Positions 1 to 12,006 are shown, numbered from the stretch's first letter. The stretch: DNA of 64,000 bases from Valencia hispanica (GCA_963556495.2 OY747713.1:52157828-52221827), one strand, 5' to 3'. The notes: generated from the letters alone by a model not told the origin. Numbers and translations: made by a program.

Positions 1-1150
1 CGATCCCTGTACTTTTTGAGTAAAGCCAATTGAGTCTAAAATAGCATTAAAGGCTGCATTTAGGCTATCACTTTCAGTATCCACATGAATATTAAAGTCC
101 CCCACTTTAATAACCCTATCAGTTTTTAATACTAAATCAGATAAAAAATGTGAGATCTGATCCAAGAATTGAGAGTAAGGGCCTGGTGGACGATACAAAA
201 CCACAAACAAAAATGGTCTTAATGTTTTGCAACTTGGATGAGGAAAATTAAGGGTTAGATGTTCAAAAGAACTGTAGCTATCAATTGGTCTGGGACTAAT
301 TAGTAAATCAGAACGAAAAATGGTTGCAACTCCTCCTCGCCCACTATTTCTAGGAATGTGAAAATTTAAATGACTGGAAGGAGTTGACTCATTTATACTG
401 ACATAATCCTCCTGCTGCAACCAGGTTTCTGTGAGACAAAGGAAATCAATGTGATTATCACAAATCAAGTCATTTACTAACAAAGTCTTTGAGGAGAGAG
501 ATCTTATGTTTAATAAACCACATTTAATAGATTTATTTTATTTTCAGTCAAAGTTGTATTTATTTTTATGAGATTTCCATATTTTGCTTTTGTTGGCTTA
601 ACTTTTAATCCATTTAATTTTGGCCGTGGGCAAGACACTGTTTCTATTAAGTAATGAATGGGTAACAGTACAGAAGCAGCAGAGAGGTGGGTTAAACTAC
701 GACTCTGCTTCCTGGTCTGGACCCTGGGTTGTCAGTGTTTTGGAGGACTAATAAATTTGTCCATATTCCTAGAAGGAAGAGCTGCTCCATCCAAAGTGGG
801 ATGGATGCCGTCTCTCCGGATCAGACCAGGTTTTCCCCAAAATGTTCTCCAGTTATCAATGTAGCCCACATGTTTGCAGGACACCACCCAGACAACCATT
901 GATGGAATGACAGCATGCGGCTAAACATGTCGTCACTGGTCCGATCAGGCAGGGGACCAGAAAAGATAACTGAGTCTGACATTGTTTTGGCAAACTTACA
1001 CACCGAAGCAACACTAATTTTAGTGACCTCCGATTGGCGTAACCGGGTGTCATTACCGCCAGCGTGATTAACAATCTTACTGTATTTACGCTTATCTTTA
1101 GCCAGCAGTTTCAGGTAGGATTTGATGACACCAAAATGGTTCAAATACTC
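1..1150 (-). mobile_element. L2-like LINE, ORF1 esterase end and ORF2 endonuclease start (cut by left edge)
   Basis: Read on the - strand, about 1144-640 encodes the C-terminal half of an ORF1 of the esterase (SGNH hydrolase) type known in CR1/L2 LINEs: VNHAGGNDTRL, then VIFSGPLPDRTSD and FHQWL, then after a frame change a GLIRRDGIHPTLDGAAL end. About 530-1 is the start of ORF2, an apurinic-type endonuclease, with [42 protein letters not shown] and [11 protein letters not shown] in order. The endonuclease nicks target DNA. The frame is open to the left edge, so the element continues outside the window. ORF1 is frameshifted. Confidence 0.8.
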
Positions 1151-1194
1151 CTTTTGGTTGCTGAAATATACTAATTGGTGAAATATACTAATTT

Positions 1195-2217
1195 TTAATG
1201 GGTAAGCATTTTTCGAGAAACAGGCTTCAAATTAGACCGAGGTGGACCTTCGGGTTTAAAAGGCTAGCTCAGGATGACCTAAGCCACTCTAACTATAAGC
1301 TTTATCAAAAAGGAAAGTTTTAAGCCTGGCCTTAAAAGAAAACAGAGTTTCTGCCTTACGGACTAATGCTGGGAGCTGGTTCCACAGGAGAGGAGCCTGA
1401 TAACTAAAATATCTGCCTCCCATTCTACTTTTAGAAATCCTAGGAACTACAAGTAAACCTGCAATCTGAGAGCGAAGTGCTCTGTTAGGGAACATATGGA
1501 ACAATCTGATCTCTGATGTATGATGGAGCTGATTATTAAGGGCCTTATATGGAAGAAGGAGGATCTTAGATTCTATTCTGGATTTAACATAGAGTCAATG
1601 AAGGGAAGCTAAAACAGGAGAAATGTGATCTCTCTTTTTAATATTCATCAGAACTCTTGCTGACACATTTTGGATCAACTGAAGGCTTTTAATGACATTT
1701 TGTGGACTACCTGATAGTAAAAAATTACAGTAGTCCATCCTTGAGGTAACAAATGCATGGAGTAGTTTCTCAGCATCACTCCTGGACAGGATGTTTCTCA
1801 TTTTAACAATACTCCGGAAGTGAAAGAAGGAAATCCTAGAAACCTGTTTAATATGGGATTTAAATGTCAAGTCTTGGTCAAAAATAACGCCGAGGTTCTT
1901 TACGTTATTACTTGAGGCCAATTTAATCCCATCCAGATGAAGTGATTGACTTATCAGTTTCTTTTTCAGAACTTCTGGTCCAAAGACAGCAACTTCTGTC
2001 TTGTCAGAATTTAAAAGCAAAACGTTTAGATTCATCCATGTTTTTATGTCTTCCAGACATGCCGGTAATCTACCTAACTGCCTGGATTCATCAGGATTTA
2101 TGGATAAATATAGTTGTGTATCATCGGCATAGCTGTGGAAATGTATCCTATGCTGTCTAAGGATTCTACTAATTGGAAGCATATATATAGTAAGGAGAAT
2201 TGGTCCAAGCAATTGTC
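1195..2217 (-). mobile_element. L2-like LINE, reverse transcriptase C-terminal part
   Basis: On the - strand the reading starts near 2212 with GPILLTIYMLPISRIL and the catalytic HSYADDTQLYL motif, continues through LGVIFDQDLTFKSHI, TSRMDYCNFLLSG and [17 protein letters not shown], and after a break ends near 1289 (PLLWNQLPALVRKAE, FKARLKTFLFDKAYS). Truncated at the 5' side. It lies head-to-tail with the element at 1-1150, so two copies of the family follow each other. Confidence 0.85.
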
Positions 2218-2437
2218 TTTATAACATATTTATATGTATTATATTTATATTTATAACATTTAATGTAATGTATGTATGCAGATTAGTAATTCATTTTGCA
2301 CAAAAATTTACATAATTTCTGTTCATAAATAAATTCAAGATCATAAGAGGCCCCGTTTGAGAGCTGAAAGAGACGGTTCTTTTTAGTGAGCTGAGCCGTA
2401 AAAGCTGGCTTTTTGAGAGCTGGAATTCCCATCACTG
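2218..2437 (-). mobile_element. hAT-like terminal fragment
   Basis: The end at 2437 reads, on the - strand, CAGTGATGGGAATTCCAGC, the same terminus as the complete miniature element at 21737-22025, and shares its AGAGCTGAAAGAG/GAGCCG-type motifs. The other end is not clear; 2218-2340 is AT-rich and unassigned. Confidence 0.5.
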
Positions 2438-3400
2438 GTGTTAGCTGATTTTTCTCCAGTTTCTGTGATTTTTATATTCAGCTTTACATTGTGTCTGGTG
2501 AGTAAGCCGTTTCATTGCAGAGTGAGGATGCATCTTATTGTCGTTAAAAGATGCATATGCTGATATAAAGTCAGTGATGCATGGTTACAAATACAAATAC
2601 AATAGCATGCCTCGAACACCCCCAAACCTTCTATTGGAAAACAGTATATAGCATTAAGCAATAATTGTTTATCTCTAGCGACTGACTGGCAATCTGTCCA
2701 GGGTGTACCTTGCCTCTCGGCCAATGATTGCTGAAGATAGGCACTTATCCCGAAACCGCCCCCCCTCCGCAAACCTGCATAGGATATACAGTATAAATAA
2801 TGGATGGACTGTTGGATGGATGTTTATCTTGAATCGACATGAGGTCAGTCTTCTTGTCCCACTCCCGAAGAGCTGGTCCATGGCAGTTCAGTTTAAAATT
2901 GCGAGCCAGTAGGTTTCCTTCCTTCCTACTGTATGCTCCCCGCAAGACTGATCCATGACACTTTGATAGCGTGATAGTGAAATGTGTAGCTGTCTCACAA
3001 GATCAGAAGGTCATGTAGATATTTTGCTGCTCTGACGTCTGTCTCGGCAGTCTGATGCATTGCTATCAAAACATTACCCACAGAAGGCTTTGTTTTTTCC
3101 CACCTAACCTACTGTTCTAGAAGTACTTACACCAAGGATATAACTAATTAATTAAATACTATTTAAGTACTAATTATCCCATAACATGTCACAGTAATTA
3201 TTTGATTTTGTTTACATTTACAAATAAAATGTATAAATTTTTTTCCCAAATATATTTACATATATAGTGAGCTAATAAAATCAGTCAAAGAAACAACTTT
3301 TAACTCTTTAAAAAAAAAAACTGACTGACTGCACAAACAAAATCGAATAGAATAATCCTTTACTGTCCCATGAAGGGTAAATTCGACTGCAACAAAGTGA
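2438..3400. other. Stretch without recognised gene, contains a SINE-type tail
   Basis: No exon or domain seen. At 2685-2822 there is a degenerate copy of a widespread fish repeat 3' part (ggcaatctgtccagggtgtac ... ggatggactgttggatggatg). The rest is AT-rich. Confidence 0.5.
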
Positions 3401-3401
3401 C

Positions 3402-4620
3402 AGATTCAATTAAATTCAATACAGTTTATTTATATAGCGGCAATTCACAACAGATGTCATCTCAAGGCACTTAACAAGAAGTCATTTCAATACATTTATA
3501 CAAACATTCCAATCAGTTAAAAAGTTTCCTCTTTAAGGAATCCCAGCAGATTGCGTCAGTCATTGGCGTGAGGTTGGGCCCCGTTGATGCAGACTTTCCA
3601 ACCACAGCAATCCTTCAGCAATCCCTCATACTGAGCAAGCATGTAGCGACGGTGGAGAGGAAAAACTCCCCTTTAACAGGAAGAAACCTCCAACAGAACC
3701 AGGCTCAGTAGGAGCGGCCATCTGCCACGACCGTCTGGGGGTTTGAGAAGACAGAGCAGAGACACAGAAGGAACAGAAGATCTGATATAAGAGAACTTTC
3801 TATGTTACAGAAAGTAAAAAGTTGGTAACAGGACACGGTGGATGTTCAGTTACTGGGAGGATCATCCCAGTCGATGCCCCTCGTCCAACAGGGCATTGCA
3901 GCAAAGCAGGATACCAGACCAGGTATATCTTCTATGGAGAGAAAAACACAGAGAGAAAACAAAGTTAACAGTCGAAATAACAGAATGTACTGTAATACAA
4001 CTGGAGAGTAGTAGTAGAAAAGGAAGTAGCAGAGTGAAGAAAATTGGTAAGTCTGTCCTCCAGCAGTCTAAGCCTATAGCAGCATAACTACAGAGAGAGC
4101 TCAAGATGACCTAAGCCACTCTAACTATAAGCTTTATCAAAAAGGAAAGTTTTAAGCCTGGCCTTAAAAGTAAACAGAGCGTCTGCCTCACGGACTAAAG
4201 CTGGGAGCTGGTTCCACAGGAGAGGAGACTGATAACTAAAAGATCTGCCTCCCATTCTACTTTTAGAAATCCTAGGAACTACAAGTAAACCTGCAGTCTG
4301 AGAGCGTCTGGCTCTGTTAGGAACATATGGAACAATTAGATCTCTGATGTATGATGGAGCTGATTATTAAGGGCTTTGTATGTAAGAAGAAGGATCTTAA
4401 ATTCTATTCTCAATTTAACAGGGAGCCAATGAAGGGAAGCTAAAACCGGAGAAATGTGATCTCTCTTTTTAATATTCATCAGAACTCTTGCTGCAGCATT
4501 TTGGATCAACTGAAGGCTTTTAATGGCACTTTGTGGACTTCCTAATAGTAAAGAATTACAGTAGTCCAGTCTTGAGGTAACAATTGCATGGACTAGATGA
4601 CAGAAGCATTCACTATCAAC
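3402..4620 (-). mobile_element. L2-like LINE, RT end plus complete 3' UTR
   Basis: On the - strand about 4620-4130 encodes the last part of the reverse transcriptase ([49 protein letters not shown]), and 4090-3402 is the 3' UTR ending in a ttgaatttaattgaat tail. The UTR part recurs closely at 36697-37325 and more distantly at 48708-48962; the RT part matches 1289-1770. 5'-truncated, as is usual for LINE copies. Confidence 0.82.
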
Positions 4621-5836
4621 ATTAAGGACACCATTATAAAAACCCAAGTACTGTGCAGTTATTAAAATATTAAAGTGGCATACTCAGATTAGAATGTGCA
4701 ACTGAGTAGGATAATTTTTAAAACAGTGAATATTTACAGAATGTGCTAGTAGAATAACTGACCTAATACAAGAAAAAACACACAAGGGTATAGGTAATGG
4801 CTGATCAGTCAGTTACACCAAGAAAGGAAATATTAAACTTTAACTACAAATATTTTTGTTAAATGTAAAGAAAATTTTTTGGCAAAAAAAAAAATCCCCT
4901 TCTCCAGTAGGAGGTGGCGATGCAGTCCAAATAGCCCCTCCATGTATTTAGATGCTCCCCATCTTTTGTCTGATCAAACTCTCAGGGATTATGGATGATA
5001 AAGAACTAGTAAAATAAACACGAATGAGTAATAATCACAAACCAACAGTGATAAATTACTTGATAACAATACATAAGTGAACTAAATTTGCATGCTTACA
5101 AATAGAACAAATGTATTCAAACCAATCCATTAACTTTTATTGCAAACTAAAGTGTGTCATTGTGTTTGAATGAATGAAAAACCTTAATGTAAAACCAGAT
5201 AGCAGAGTTGAGGGATAGGTGGGAGTTCTCTCTGTGTTTTCTGGGCGTCACTTTTTAAAGTTGCTCTATAGAAAATTGCATTGAGCATTTAGTTTCATAT
5301 ATAAATATTCTGCAGGTGTTCAGGTGTAAAACTCTGGCTGTATATTTTCTGTATGAATACATATACCGTTACACAACTATTAAGGGCTACTCAGTACCAG
5401 TATAACTGATATAAAAAAAAAAAACTAAAACAGTGAAAAAAGAGCACTTTTCAAACACCCCATTACTACAGCTCCCATTTTATGTGTGCAGCAGTCATGT
5501 TGGATTTAAAAGTCTGGATTGATTAGAAACCTCTGACTATCTCAGTTATTATTCAGATTCTGAAAACTCTGGAGTTGTTCTTTTTGTAGGTTTTAATAAT
5601 TATGGAATACACAAATAGAAGCTTCCTATTTATACTAACCAGGTTCACAGGTTTGAATTAATTGCCACTGTCCGTTAAATATAAATTCTTTGTATTTGTG
5701 AAATGTCAGAATAACCAGAGTTACCTTTCAGTTCATGGTGGTATAGGACTGGTTTTACTGTGAATACTGACACTGTCTTAGCAGTTTCAGCCAGCCTCTT
5801 CACAAGGTCTTTTGCTTTTGTCCTAAGATTGATTCG
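4621..5836. other. Stretch without recognised gene
   Basis: AT-rich, no open frame with a recognisable domain, no terminal repeats noticed. Two runs of ten or more A at about 4884 and 5413. Confidence 0.5.
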
Positions 5837-5839
5837 CAC

Positions 5840-6186
5840 ATCCATCCTTTATCTATAGTGTCCATCCTAAGCCAGGTTGCAGGGGGGGCTGGTGTCTATC
5901 TCCAGCTGTCATTGGGTGAGTGGCAGGTCTCCAGTCCATTGCAGGGCAACACCAAGACAAACAGGACAAACAACCATGCATGGCACAGTCATACCTAAGG
6001 GAGATTTAGAAAGACCAATTAACCTAAAACTCATGTTTTTGGACTGTGGGAGGAAGCCGGAGTACCCTGAAGGAACCAACGCATGCACAGGGAGAACATG
6101 CAAACTCCATGCAGAAAGACTCCAGGCTGGGATTCGAACCCGGGCCTTCTTGCTGCACGGCAACAGTGCCCCCAACTGTGCAGCCC
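5840..6186 (-). repeat. tRNA-derived SINE, - strand
   Basis: Read on the - strand it starts GGGCTGCACAGTTGG and has a box B (GGGTTCGAATCCC at 6141-6129), then the common fish sequence GCATGGAGTTTGCATG and TCCCACAGTCCAAAAACATG, ending in a GGAT-type tail near 5840. It is the same family as 30365-30656 in the opposite direction. It abuts a Tc1 fragment. Confidence 0.8.
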
Positions 6187-6530
6187 TGATTTGCACATTT
6201 TGCACCAAAAAACATTCCTCTCTGGGACTCAGAATCCGTTTCCTTCCTTAGCGGGAGGATGGTTGGACATTCCCATGTTTTTATACTTGCATATTATTGA
6301 CTGAACAGATGAACGTGGGACCTTCAAGCATCTGTAAATTGCGCCTAAGGATGAACCAGGCTTGTGGAGGTCCACAGTTATTTTACTGATGTCATGATTG
6401 ATTTCTCTTGACTTTCTCATTATGCCAAAGAAAGAGGCTCTGTGTTTTGGGGTGCCTCTATAGGCATTCACAGGGCTGCCACCATTTAACTCAGATGGAC
6501 TCAACAATCAGAAGTTTCTGAAGCTCAGAA
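6187..6530 (-). mobile_element. Tc1/mariner transposase N-terminal fragment
   Basis: On the - strand from Met at 6420 the frame reads SREINHDISKITVDLHK, GSSLGAIYRCLKVPRSSV and QSIICKYKNMG, the paired helix-turn-helix DNA-binding region typical of fish Tc1 transposases. The catalytic domain is missing; the SINE follows instead. Non-functional remnant. Confidence 0.75.
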
Positions 6531-6910
6531 TGGAATCATCTGGATGAAATTTAGCAGAGGTGTGGACTTGAGTCACAAGACTTGGACTCGAGTCATTAAT
6601 TTTATGACTTCAGACTTCACTTGAAAAAATGTTCAAAGACTTTGACCTGACTTGGACTTTTATGCCAATGAATTCGGACTTGACTTGGACTTGAACCTAT
6701 TTACTTGAAAAGACTTGATATTTAACCCAATATCTAAAGTTTCCAACATTATTATTTAAAAATTGTGCACTTTTACGTAATTTTACTCATCCTATCTTAA
6801 CAAACGGAGACTGTCACTGTATGAATGTGTGCAAAAGCTGCAGAACAGCTAATCAAATTGCTAGATTTAAAAAAGCCAAAAGTTGATAGGAGTCAGGATT
6901 ACTGAACCTA
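6531..6910. repeat. hAT-type interspersed repeat with ACTTGGACT motifs
   Basis: From about 6554 (cagaggtgtggacttgagtc) the sequence repeats variants of gacttggactt, a pattern I know from a common fish non-autonomous repeat with a CAGAGGTG terminus. The second terminus was not found. The part nearest 6910 is unassigned AT-rich DNA. Confidence 0.35.
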
Positions 6911-6912
6911 TA

Positions 6913-7066
6913 TAATTCTGTGTTTTGTTTTGGAAGGCAGGTCAGTATTGCACATTCTTTGTTGACACTGTACCTCCTTGCTTGATCAACCAAGTTTGTA
7001 TTAAAACCTCCAAATATCTGAAGGAATCTCTCTCATCTCTTTTATTTAAGAACTTCGACCACAATT
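6913..7066 (+). repeat. 5' LTR of ERV1
   Basis: Matches 20110-20253. Contains an ATTAAA-type poly(A) signal inside gtattaaaacctcc. Identity with the 3' copy starts abruptly at taattctgtg and ends at gaccacaatt, just before the primer site. Confidence 0.82.
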
Positions 7067-7084
7067 TGGCGCCCAACGTGGGGC
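7067..7084 (+). promoter_or_regulatory. Primer binding site, tRNA-Lys1,2 type
   Basis: TGGCGCCCAACGTGGGGC, a perfect 18-nt match to the established tRNA-Lys1,2 primer site of retroviruses, placed at the LTR border. Confidence 0.9.
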
Positions 7085-7099
7085 CCGATAGCAGCTACG

Positions 7100-7375
7100 C
7101 AGTAGGTGTAGTGCATCATTTTGGGGCGCTCTGGAAGCACCGCAGATTTCTCAAGTCTGATGGTAAGCCCATTTTGAACACTCCCCAGGTCGCTGCTCTT
7201 CTGGAGTCAATTCTGTTGCCCTCCAAGATTGCTGTGGTGCGCAGCTCACTCCTCCTTAGGAGACCCTGTTTCCTTAGAAACGCCAGAGCTGATTCAGCTG
7301 CCAAAAGAGCAGCTCGACAGCCTCTGACAACCACCTGTGTTGCCATGACACAACCAGGGGACCAACCGACGTGAC
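7100..7375 (+). pseudogene. ERV1 pol remnant, RNase H C-terminal end
   Basis: Frame reading LKSDGKPILNTPQVAALLES, LPSKIAVVR and NARADSAAKRAA, the usual end of a retroviral RNase H just before integrase. The first catalytic part is deleted. The same frame runs back through the primer site into the LTR only because of the deletion. Confidence 0.7.
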
Positions 7376-7479
7376 AGATGTGGGTGCTGTTCAAAGTTTT
7401 GCCACCTCATCTGAGATTTCAGCCTGGAAGAAGGCAGGTTGTAAGAAAATAGAGGGGGTGTGGTTTTCTGTTGAAAACA

Positions 7480-8346
7480 AACCATGCCTTATTTCTTTCC
7501 AGTTTTTGTTAAGTTCAGCCATTGGTTGGATCATTGTTCAAAATGTGGTATGTTTGATCTGGTTGCAACACATTGGTTTACAAGAGGATTCACCTCTTTC
7601 GCAGAGAAATATTGTCATTCATGCATGGTGTGTGCCACAAATATCCAGGGCGAACGGTTACCACTCAAACTGCTGGCCCTCTGGTGCCTCAGAGGCCCTT
7701 CGAGCACTTGATAATGGATTTCATCGAGCTGACTCCTGCTGAAGGTAAAAAAATTTGCCTGGTGATTATCGACATGTTCTCAAAATGGCCGGAAGGTTTC
7801 CCGACCAAGTATGCAGATAGTGCTGTGGTTAAAGCTTTGTTGGGAGAAGTCATCCCCAGATGGGGAATTCCTGAAAAAATCACCAGCGACAACGGAACGC
7901 ATTTTGTAAACAAAGCCCTTTCAGAGGTGGGTGAATTTGTGGGAGTGAAATTAAGCACGCATTTTGCCTATCACCCACAGTCGGGTGAAGCAGTTGAAAG
8001 AGAAAATGGAACACTAAAATTCAAACTGGTAAAATGCTGTGAGGAAACAGGTCTGACATGGACCAGAGCTTTGCCTTTAGCTCTGTTCTACATGAGAAAG
8101 GGAAAACGGGCCAAGAATAACCTTAGTCCTTTTAAAATTCTTTTTGGCAGACCTCCAGCGATGGGATTGTACCCACCCATAAAACCGCATCTCTCTACAG
8201 GCTTGTGTGAGGATGCAATGATCTCTTACCGTAAAAGTCTCTCCAAGACTCTTGCACAGGTGCACCAAAAGGTGAAAGAAGCCCTACCAAAAGCAGCAGA
8301 GGGGCCACTTCGTCCTATTCGGCCAGGCGATTGGGTTCCTATTTAA
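7480..8346 (+). pseudogene. ERV1 integrase, frameshifted
   Basis: Joins viral DNA to the host chromosome. The zinc-binding part lies in one frame (ATHWFTRGFTSFAEKYCHSC at about 7565-7630) and the catalytic core in the next (from about 7650). Core motifs: first Asp in IMDFIEL, second in ITSDNGTHFVNK, Glu in GEAVEREN, with 35 residues between the last two, so the DD35E triad is intact. The frame ends at 8346. One frameshift near 7640-7700 separates the two domains. Confidence 0.85.
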
Positions 8347-8589
8347 AGAATTCAGACGACGACATTGGAAGTCAAAGCACTGGCAGGGTCCGTTTTAGGT
8401 TCTGCTTGTGACCTACACTGCCGTAAAGGTTGCTGCAAAAGGCTGACAGGACCTATTCTGGACAAGCCCACCACCACTAAAGCAAAGAACGGAGAGAAGA
8501 AGACTCAAAGAAGAATAACTTCTAAAACAGTGGATTACACACTTTCTATTCATCTAGTGATCCCACGTGAAGAAAAGAAAAGAAAAAAA

Positions 8590-9711
8590 ATGATGACACA
8601 TTCTATGAAGCTCTGGGCTCCAGAGACATTAATACTGTTTGTGTTTCGTGTTTTATTAGGGGCACCTTTTGGACTCTGAATCATGGACGAACAGTCACCT
8701 CAGCCGGGGTTCATGAGAGATCCGTCGCTTCTAATGTCCTCCGAGAAGGATGGGTTCAAGGAAATTTGTGGTATCAGTTTGCAAATTATTCTGCTAGATC
8801 AGTGTCAAATAAATCATCTGTTGTTTGCATTAGAACAGCTCTTCCAAATTATTATGTCCCCGTTCCGTTTGAGGAAAGGTTGGATCAATGTGTGAGTTAC
8901 TGTGAGACTCCTGGGAGTAATCCTGCCCAGTGGGTTTCAGTGCAGGCCCCCAAATTAATTTCACCCCTTGAAGGCAGAAAGTGTAGTGTGTGTGCCTCGC
9001 ATTGCATTTTAGCTGTAGCAGCAGGTTTGAATAAAGGCTCAGGTAAGCCGTGTGGATTGGATAAAGCTGTTGAAGCACCTGGGTTAATTAACCTTTTAGA
9101 GCCAGCCCCAGATGCATCTTTGGTTTGTTATAATGTGACAAGATCATGTGAACAGGTTGACATGAGTACATTTTCAGAAAACATATTTCATCTTAATGAT
9201 AAAGGGGATTCTTTTTCTGAGTGCTGGAAATCTGACAAGCTTAAGATGATACAACGGTTAATTACTGGACCTGTTCTTCTAAGCTTCACCTGCGTAGATG
9301 GATTTTGAAACAGGAACAGGCGGGACCAGACGTTTACTGGGTTTGTGGCGACAGCAAGCCGAGATCCACTCTTGCATCCAATTGGGGAGGTATGTGTGCT
9401 CATGTGATGTTAGCTAATGATGTCTCAATTGCAATTGATCCATTCCAGGAAAGTGGAGTTTCCTCACATCACATGTCTAGGAGAGAAACACTTGTTCCAG
9501 GCAGCTTTGATGAGCATATTTACTTTGACGTTATTGGTGTGCCACGCGGGGTCCCAGATTAATTTAAAGCTAGGAATCAGATTCTAGCAGGGGTTGAGTC
9601 AATGTTATTGTGACCTACTATTAATAAAACTGTGGATTGGATTAATTACCTGTTTTATAATCAGCAGAGGTTCATCAATTACTCCCACAATGCGTTGCAG
9701 GGCGTGGCTGA
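8590..9711 (+). pseudogene. ERV1 env, surface subunit part, broken
   Basis: Starts at Met 8590 with a hydrophobic leader (PETLILFVFRVLLG) that runs into a stop at 8679; the remainder lies in other frames: 8766-9308 (Cys-rich with CVSYCETPGSNPAQW and an NVT glycosylation site) and 9305-9562 (VYWVCGD, WGGMCAHVML). The last part before the break reads QRFINYSHNALQGVAD, the heptad region of the transmembrane subunit. At least three frame breaks. The coding sequence resumes at about 19120 after ERV2 copy A. Confidence 0.78.
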
Positions 9712-10110
9712 TGTTGGAAGTGATTTTATCACTCTAATTTAAAGCCTCTCTTAAAGGAACAGACACCCATTTAATTTTCTGACTCCTATATTCTCTCGGG
9801 CTCCTGTTTCACCTTCCAGTGTGCTCGTTCATTTCTGTAAAAAGGAGCAATAAGAAACAACAGACAACAGTTACAGATTTTAACAGCGAGATGTCGTTCG
9901 CTGGGCTCAGTTCTCCTCAACTGAGCCCCGTTCTGCCTCAGCACACAGTTTTTATTGAACCACGGCATCAAACCCCTCACCTCAGCTTCTTCACATAAGG
10001 CAACGCGTGATGTACTACACTCATCTTGATTGTTCACTGTTGCTAAGTGTTTCCACATGCACTACAGAATTAAACCCCCATACAACATTTACAGAATTTT
10101 CATCTCTTCA
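9712..10110 (-). repeat. 3' LTR of ERV2 copy A
   Basis: About 399 bp, TG...CA ends, matches 18746-19119 with about two dozen substitutions by eye and an extra 29 bp or so near 9723-9750. Also clearly related to both LTRs of copy B. Confidence 0.85.
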
Positions 10111-11168
10111 TCGCCCTCTTCTGACCTCTTATAATAATAAGAGGTTCTGCACCCGCTCTGGCTTGTTGCTCCTGGATGTCATCTCAGGTGCGTCCTGGCT
10201 CCTCAATGGGAGTGCATTAGCTCCAGCCTTTTTCTTTAGTCTGACGACCTGGGAGATCCTGGTCTGGTTGGCTCCTGGTCACTCACCTGGTCAATAAAGC
10301 CTAAAAGAACAGCTCGCAACTAATTTACTTTTTCTGTTTGCTTTATCCATAATTGTATCAAATTTGAGATTAATTCCCTATGCATTTGTCCTTACTTTTA
10401 AAAAATCCCTCTCTCACCTCATAGTTCTAAGTAGCCCCGCACTGATCGGCCGCACTAACACAAATTCAAACTATTATCCACACTGCTACAAACATTAGGT
10501 CAATCTGTAGAAAAAGCAATTACTTTTCCTTTATGTTGAAATCACAGAAATCATAATTAATGCAAAGCGTCCAAAAATCCTGTATCAAAAATGAACAACA
10601 CTGGAATATCCTAGACCATAAAGAACGTTTCTTCAAAATATATAGTACGGCTTATAATGTAAATAAAAACTTCAAAACAAGCACTAAATGAATAAACAGG
10701 CCACAAGGCAAGGTGAAGATGTGTGCCAAAACGACAAACCGCACAGAGGTGCCAAAACAGGGTGCGGGCCATAATTCAGCATGGAGCGGGTTACGACTCT
10801 CTAAAAAAAAAAGCAGGAAACATCTGGTGTTCGGATTGTGCAAATGGTACGGTGAGTGCGCGAGACCGCTCCAAAGAAAAATGCTTCGCTGCTTAAAGCT
10901 CAACCCCTCACAGAAGGACCACAGTCTAATTTTATTCATTTTCTGAGCTGATGAAGCCCAATACTTTGATAAAAGAAAACTATAATTTGAACCTATTAAC
11001 CAAAAGACTGTTGAACTCCAAACAAATACTGTTTTTTTTTTATCTGAAATGCTTCGAAGCGACCAGTTGAAAGGCCTTGTTCGGTGAAAAATAGTTGAAA
11101 TCTAAGTTCCCCTTGTGCCTTAAATCAGTAAGGATCTCCCACTTTTTCTGAAACAGAACTCCATGTAC
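10111..11168 (-). other. ERV2 copy A, region between env and 3' LTR
   Basis: No domain recognised. Aligns by eye with 53131-54610 of copy B (shared blocks such as ctcacctggtcaataaagcctaaaag and ggtgccaaaacaggatg variants), so it is element sequence and not host DNA. Confidence 0.65.
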
Positions 11169-11682
11169 AGATATATTCTTTGGCTGAGGTTATCATGACT
11201 AGATCTTGATTAATCGGTACCATGAGTTTTTCTGTGATTTCTATTTTTATATCCATTTTTGTGTCATGTGGTTGTGTAGTTCTTAGTTCACGATGTTTGG
11301 TTTGTTGATGTTCCTTTTTTGTTTTGTTTTTTCCCCTCTCTCTGCCGTCCTGTGGGTATGGAGGCAGACTTCAATGTTTTCCTGTGTTTTCTTTGTTCCC
11401 TTTCCTCTTGTATTTTAAACTCACCATCTCTCTTGACTTTATGTTTCCTACCTCTCTTCTTCATCTTCTTTCTTTTTTCCCCTTAATTTTCCATCTCAGT
11501 GTCAGGAAATAAAACCCCCAGCAATTCATAATAAATATTTTTCACACATATATCAATTGGAGCAAAAGCTGTACTGCTCCTCTTGTGAAAGTAAATCTGT
11601 TGGGCTTCTACTTGGTACTCAGACACCAATTCTGAGCTCCACACTGCCAAACAGGACACGTTTAAAAAAATTAAATAAAAAT
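11169..11682 (+). mobile_element. Retroposed insertion with 12-bp target duplication
   Basis: Flanked by aactccatgtac at 11157-11168 and 11683-11694. Copy B has no such insertion at the matching place (54600-54640). The insert ends in an A-rich run (tttaaaaaaattaaataaaaat) before the second repeat, as retroposed DNA does on the + strand. Its content (T-rich, aataaa twice) is not recognised; possibly a processed transcript or LINE end. Confidence 0.55.
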
Positions 11683-11699
11683 AACTCCATGTACCAACC

Positions 11700-12006
11700 A
11701 ATCTGTTTCAGAAACATCCAATTATAAATGTTTCCCTTTTTTTAATCAGGTGTAACTAGATTTGCACCCTGTTACAGAGAGATTTTTTAGTTCAATAAAC
11801 ACCTGTATTGTAGATTAATCTCCATCTATATTTATAGAGTGTTAGTCTCAATTCCTGCATTTTAGCTGCTATGCCTTATAGACCTGCCAGGGAAGAATTA
11901 ACAAAACCACTGAATCTATAATTTAATGTGTCCAATTTTAACATGACCTTACCCACCCCGGTCCATGGGAAAAGAGATAATATAACCTTATTTCCATCAC
12001 CATACC
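11700..12006 (-). pseudogene. ERV2 copy A env, transmembrane part remnant
   Basis: On the - strand resembles the segment of copy B at 54640-54890, which encodes a retroviral heptad region ([17 protein letters not shown] in copy B). Full of stops and frameshifts in copy A. Confidence 0.5.

Noticed and set aside
6925..7374. 149-codon frame from the LTR into the body of ERV1 as gag
   Set aside because: The part after the primer site matches the end of RNase H, not gag; the open frame results from a deletion.
9786..10058. 90-codon - strand frame in the ERV2 LTR as a gene
   Set aside because: It lies inside the LTR; the matching LTRs break the frame.
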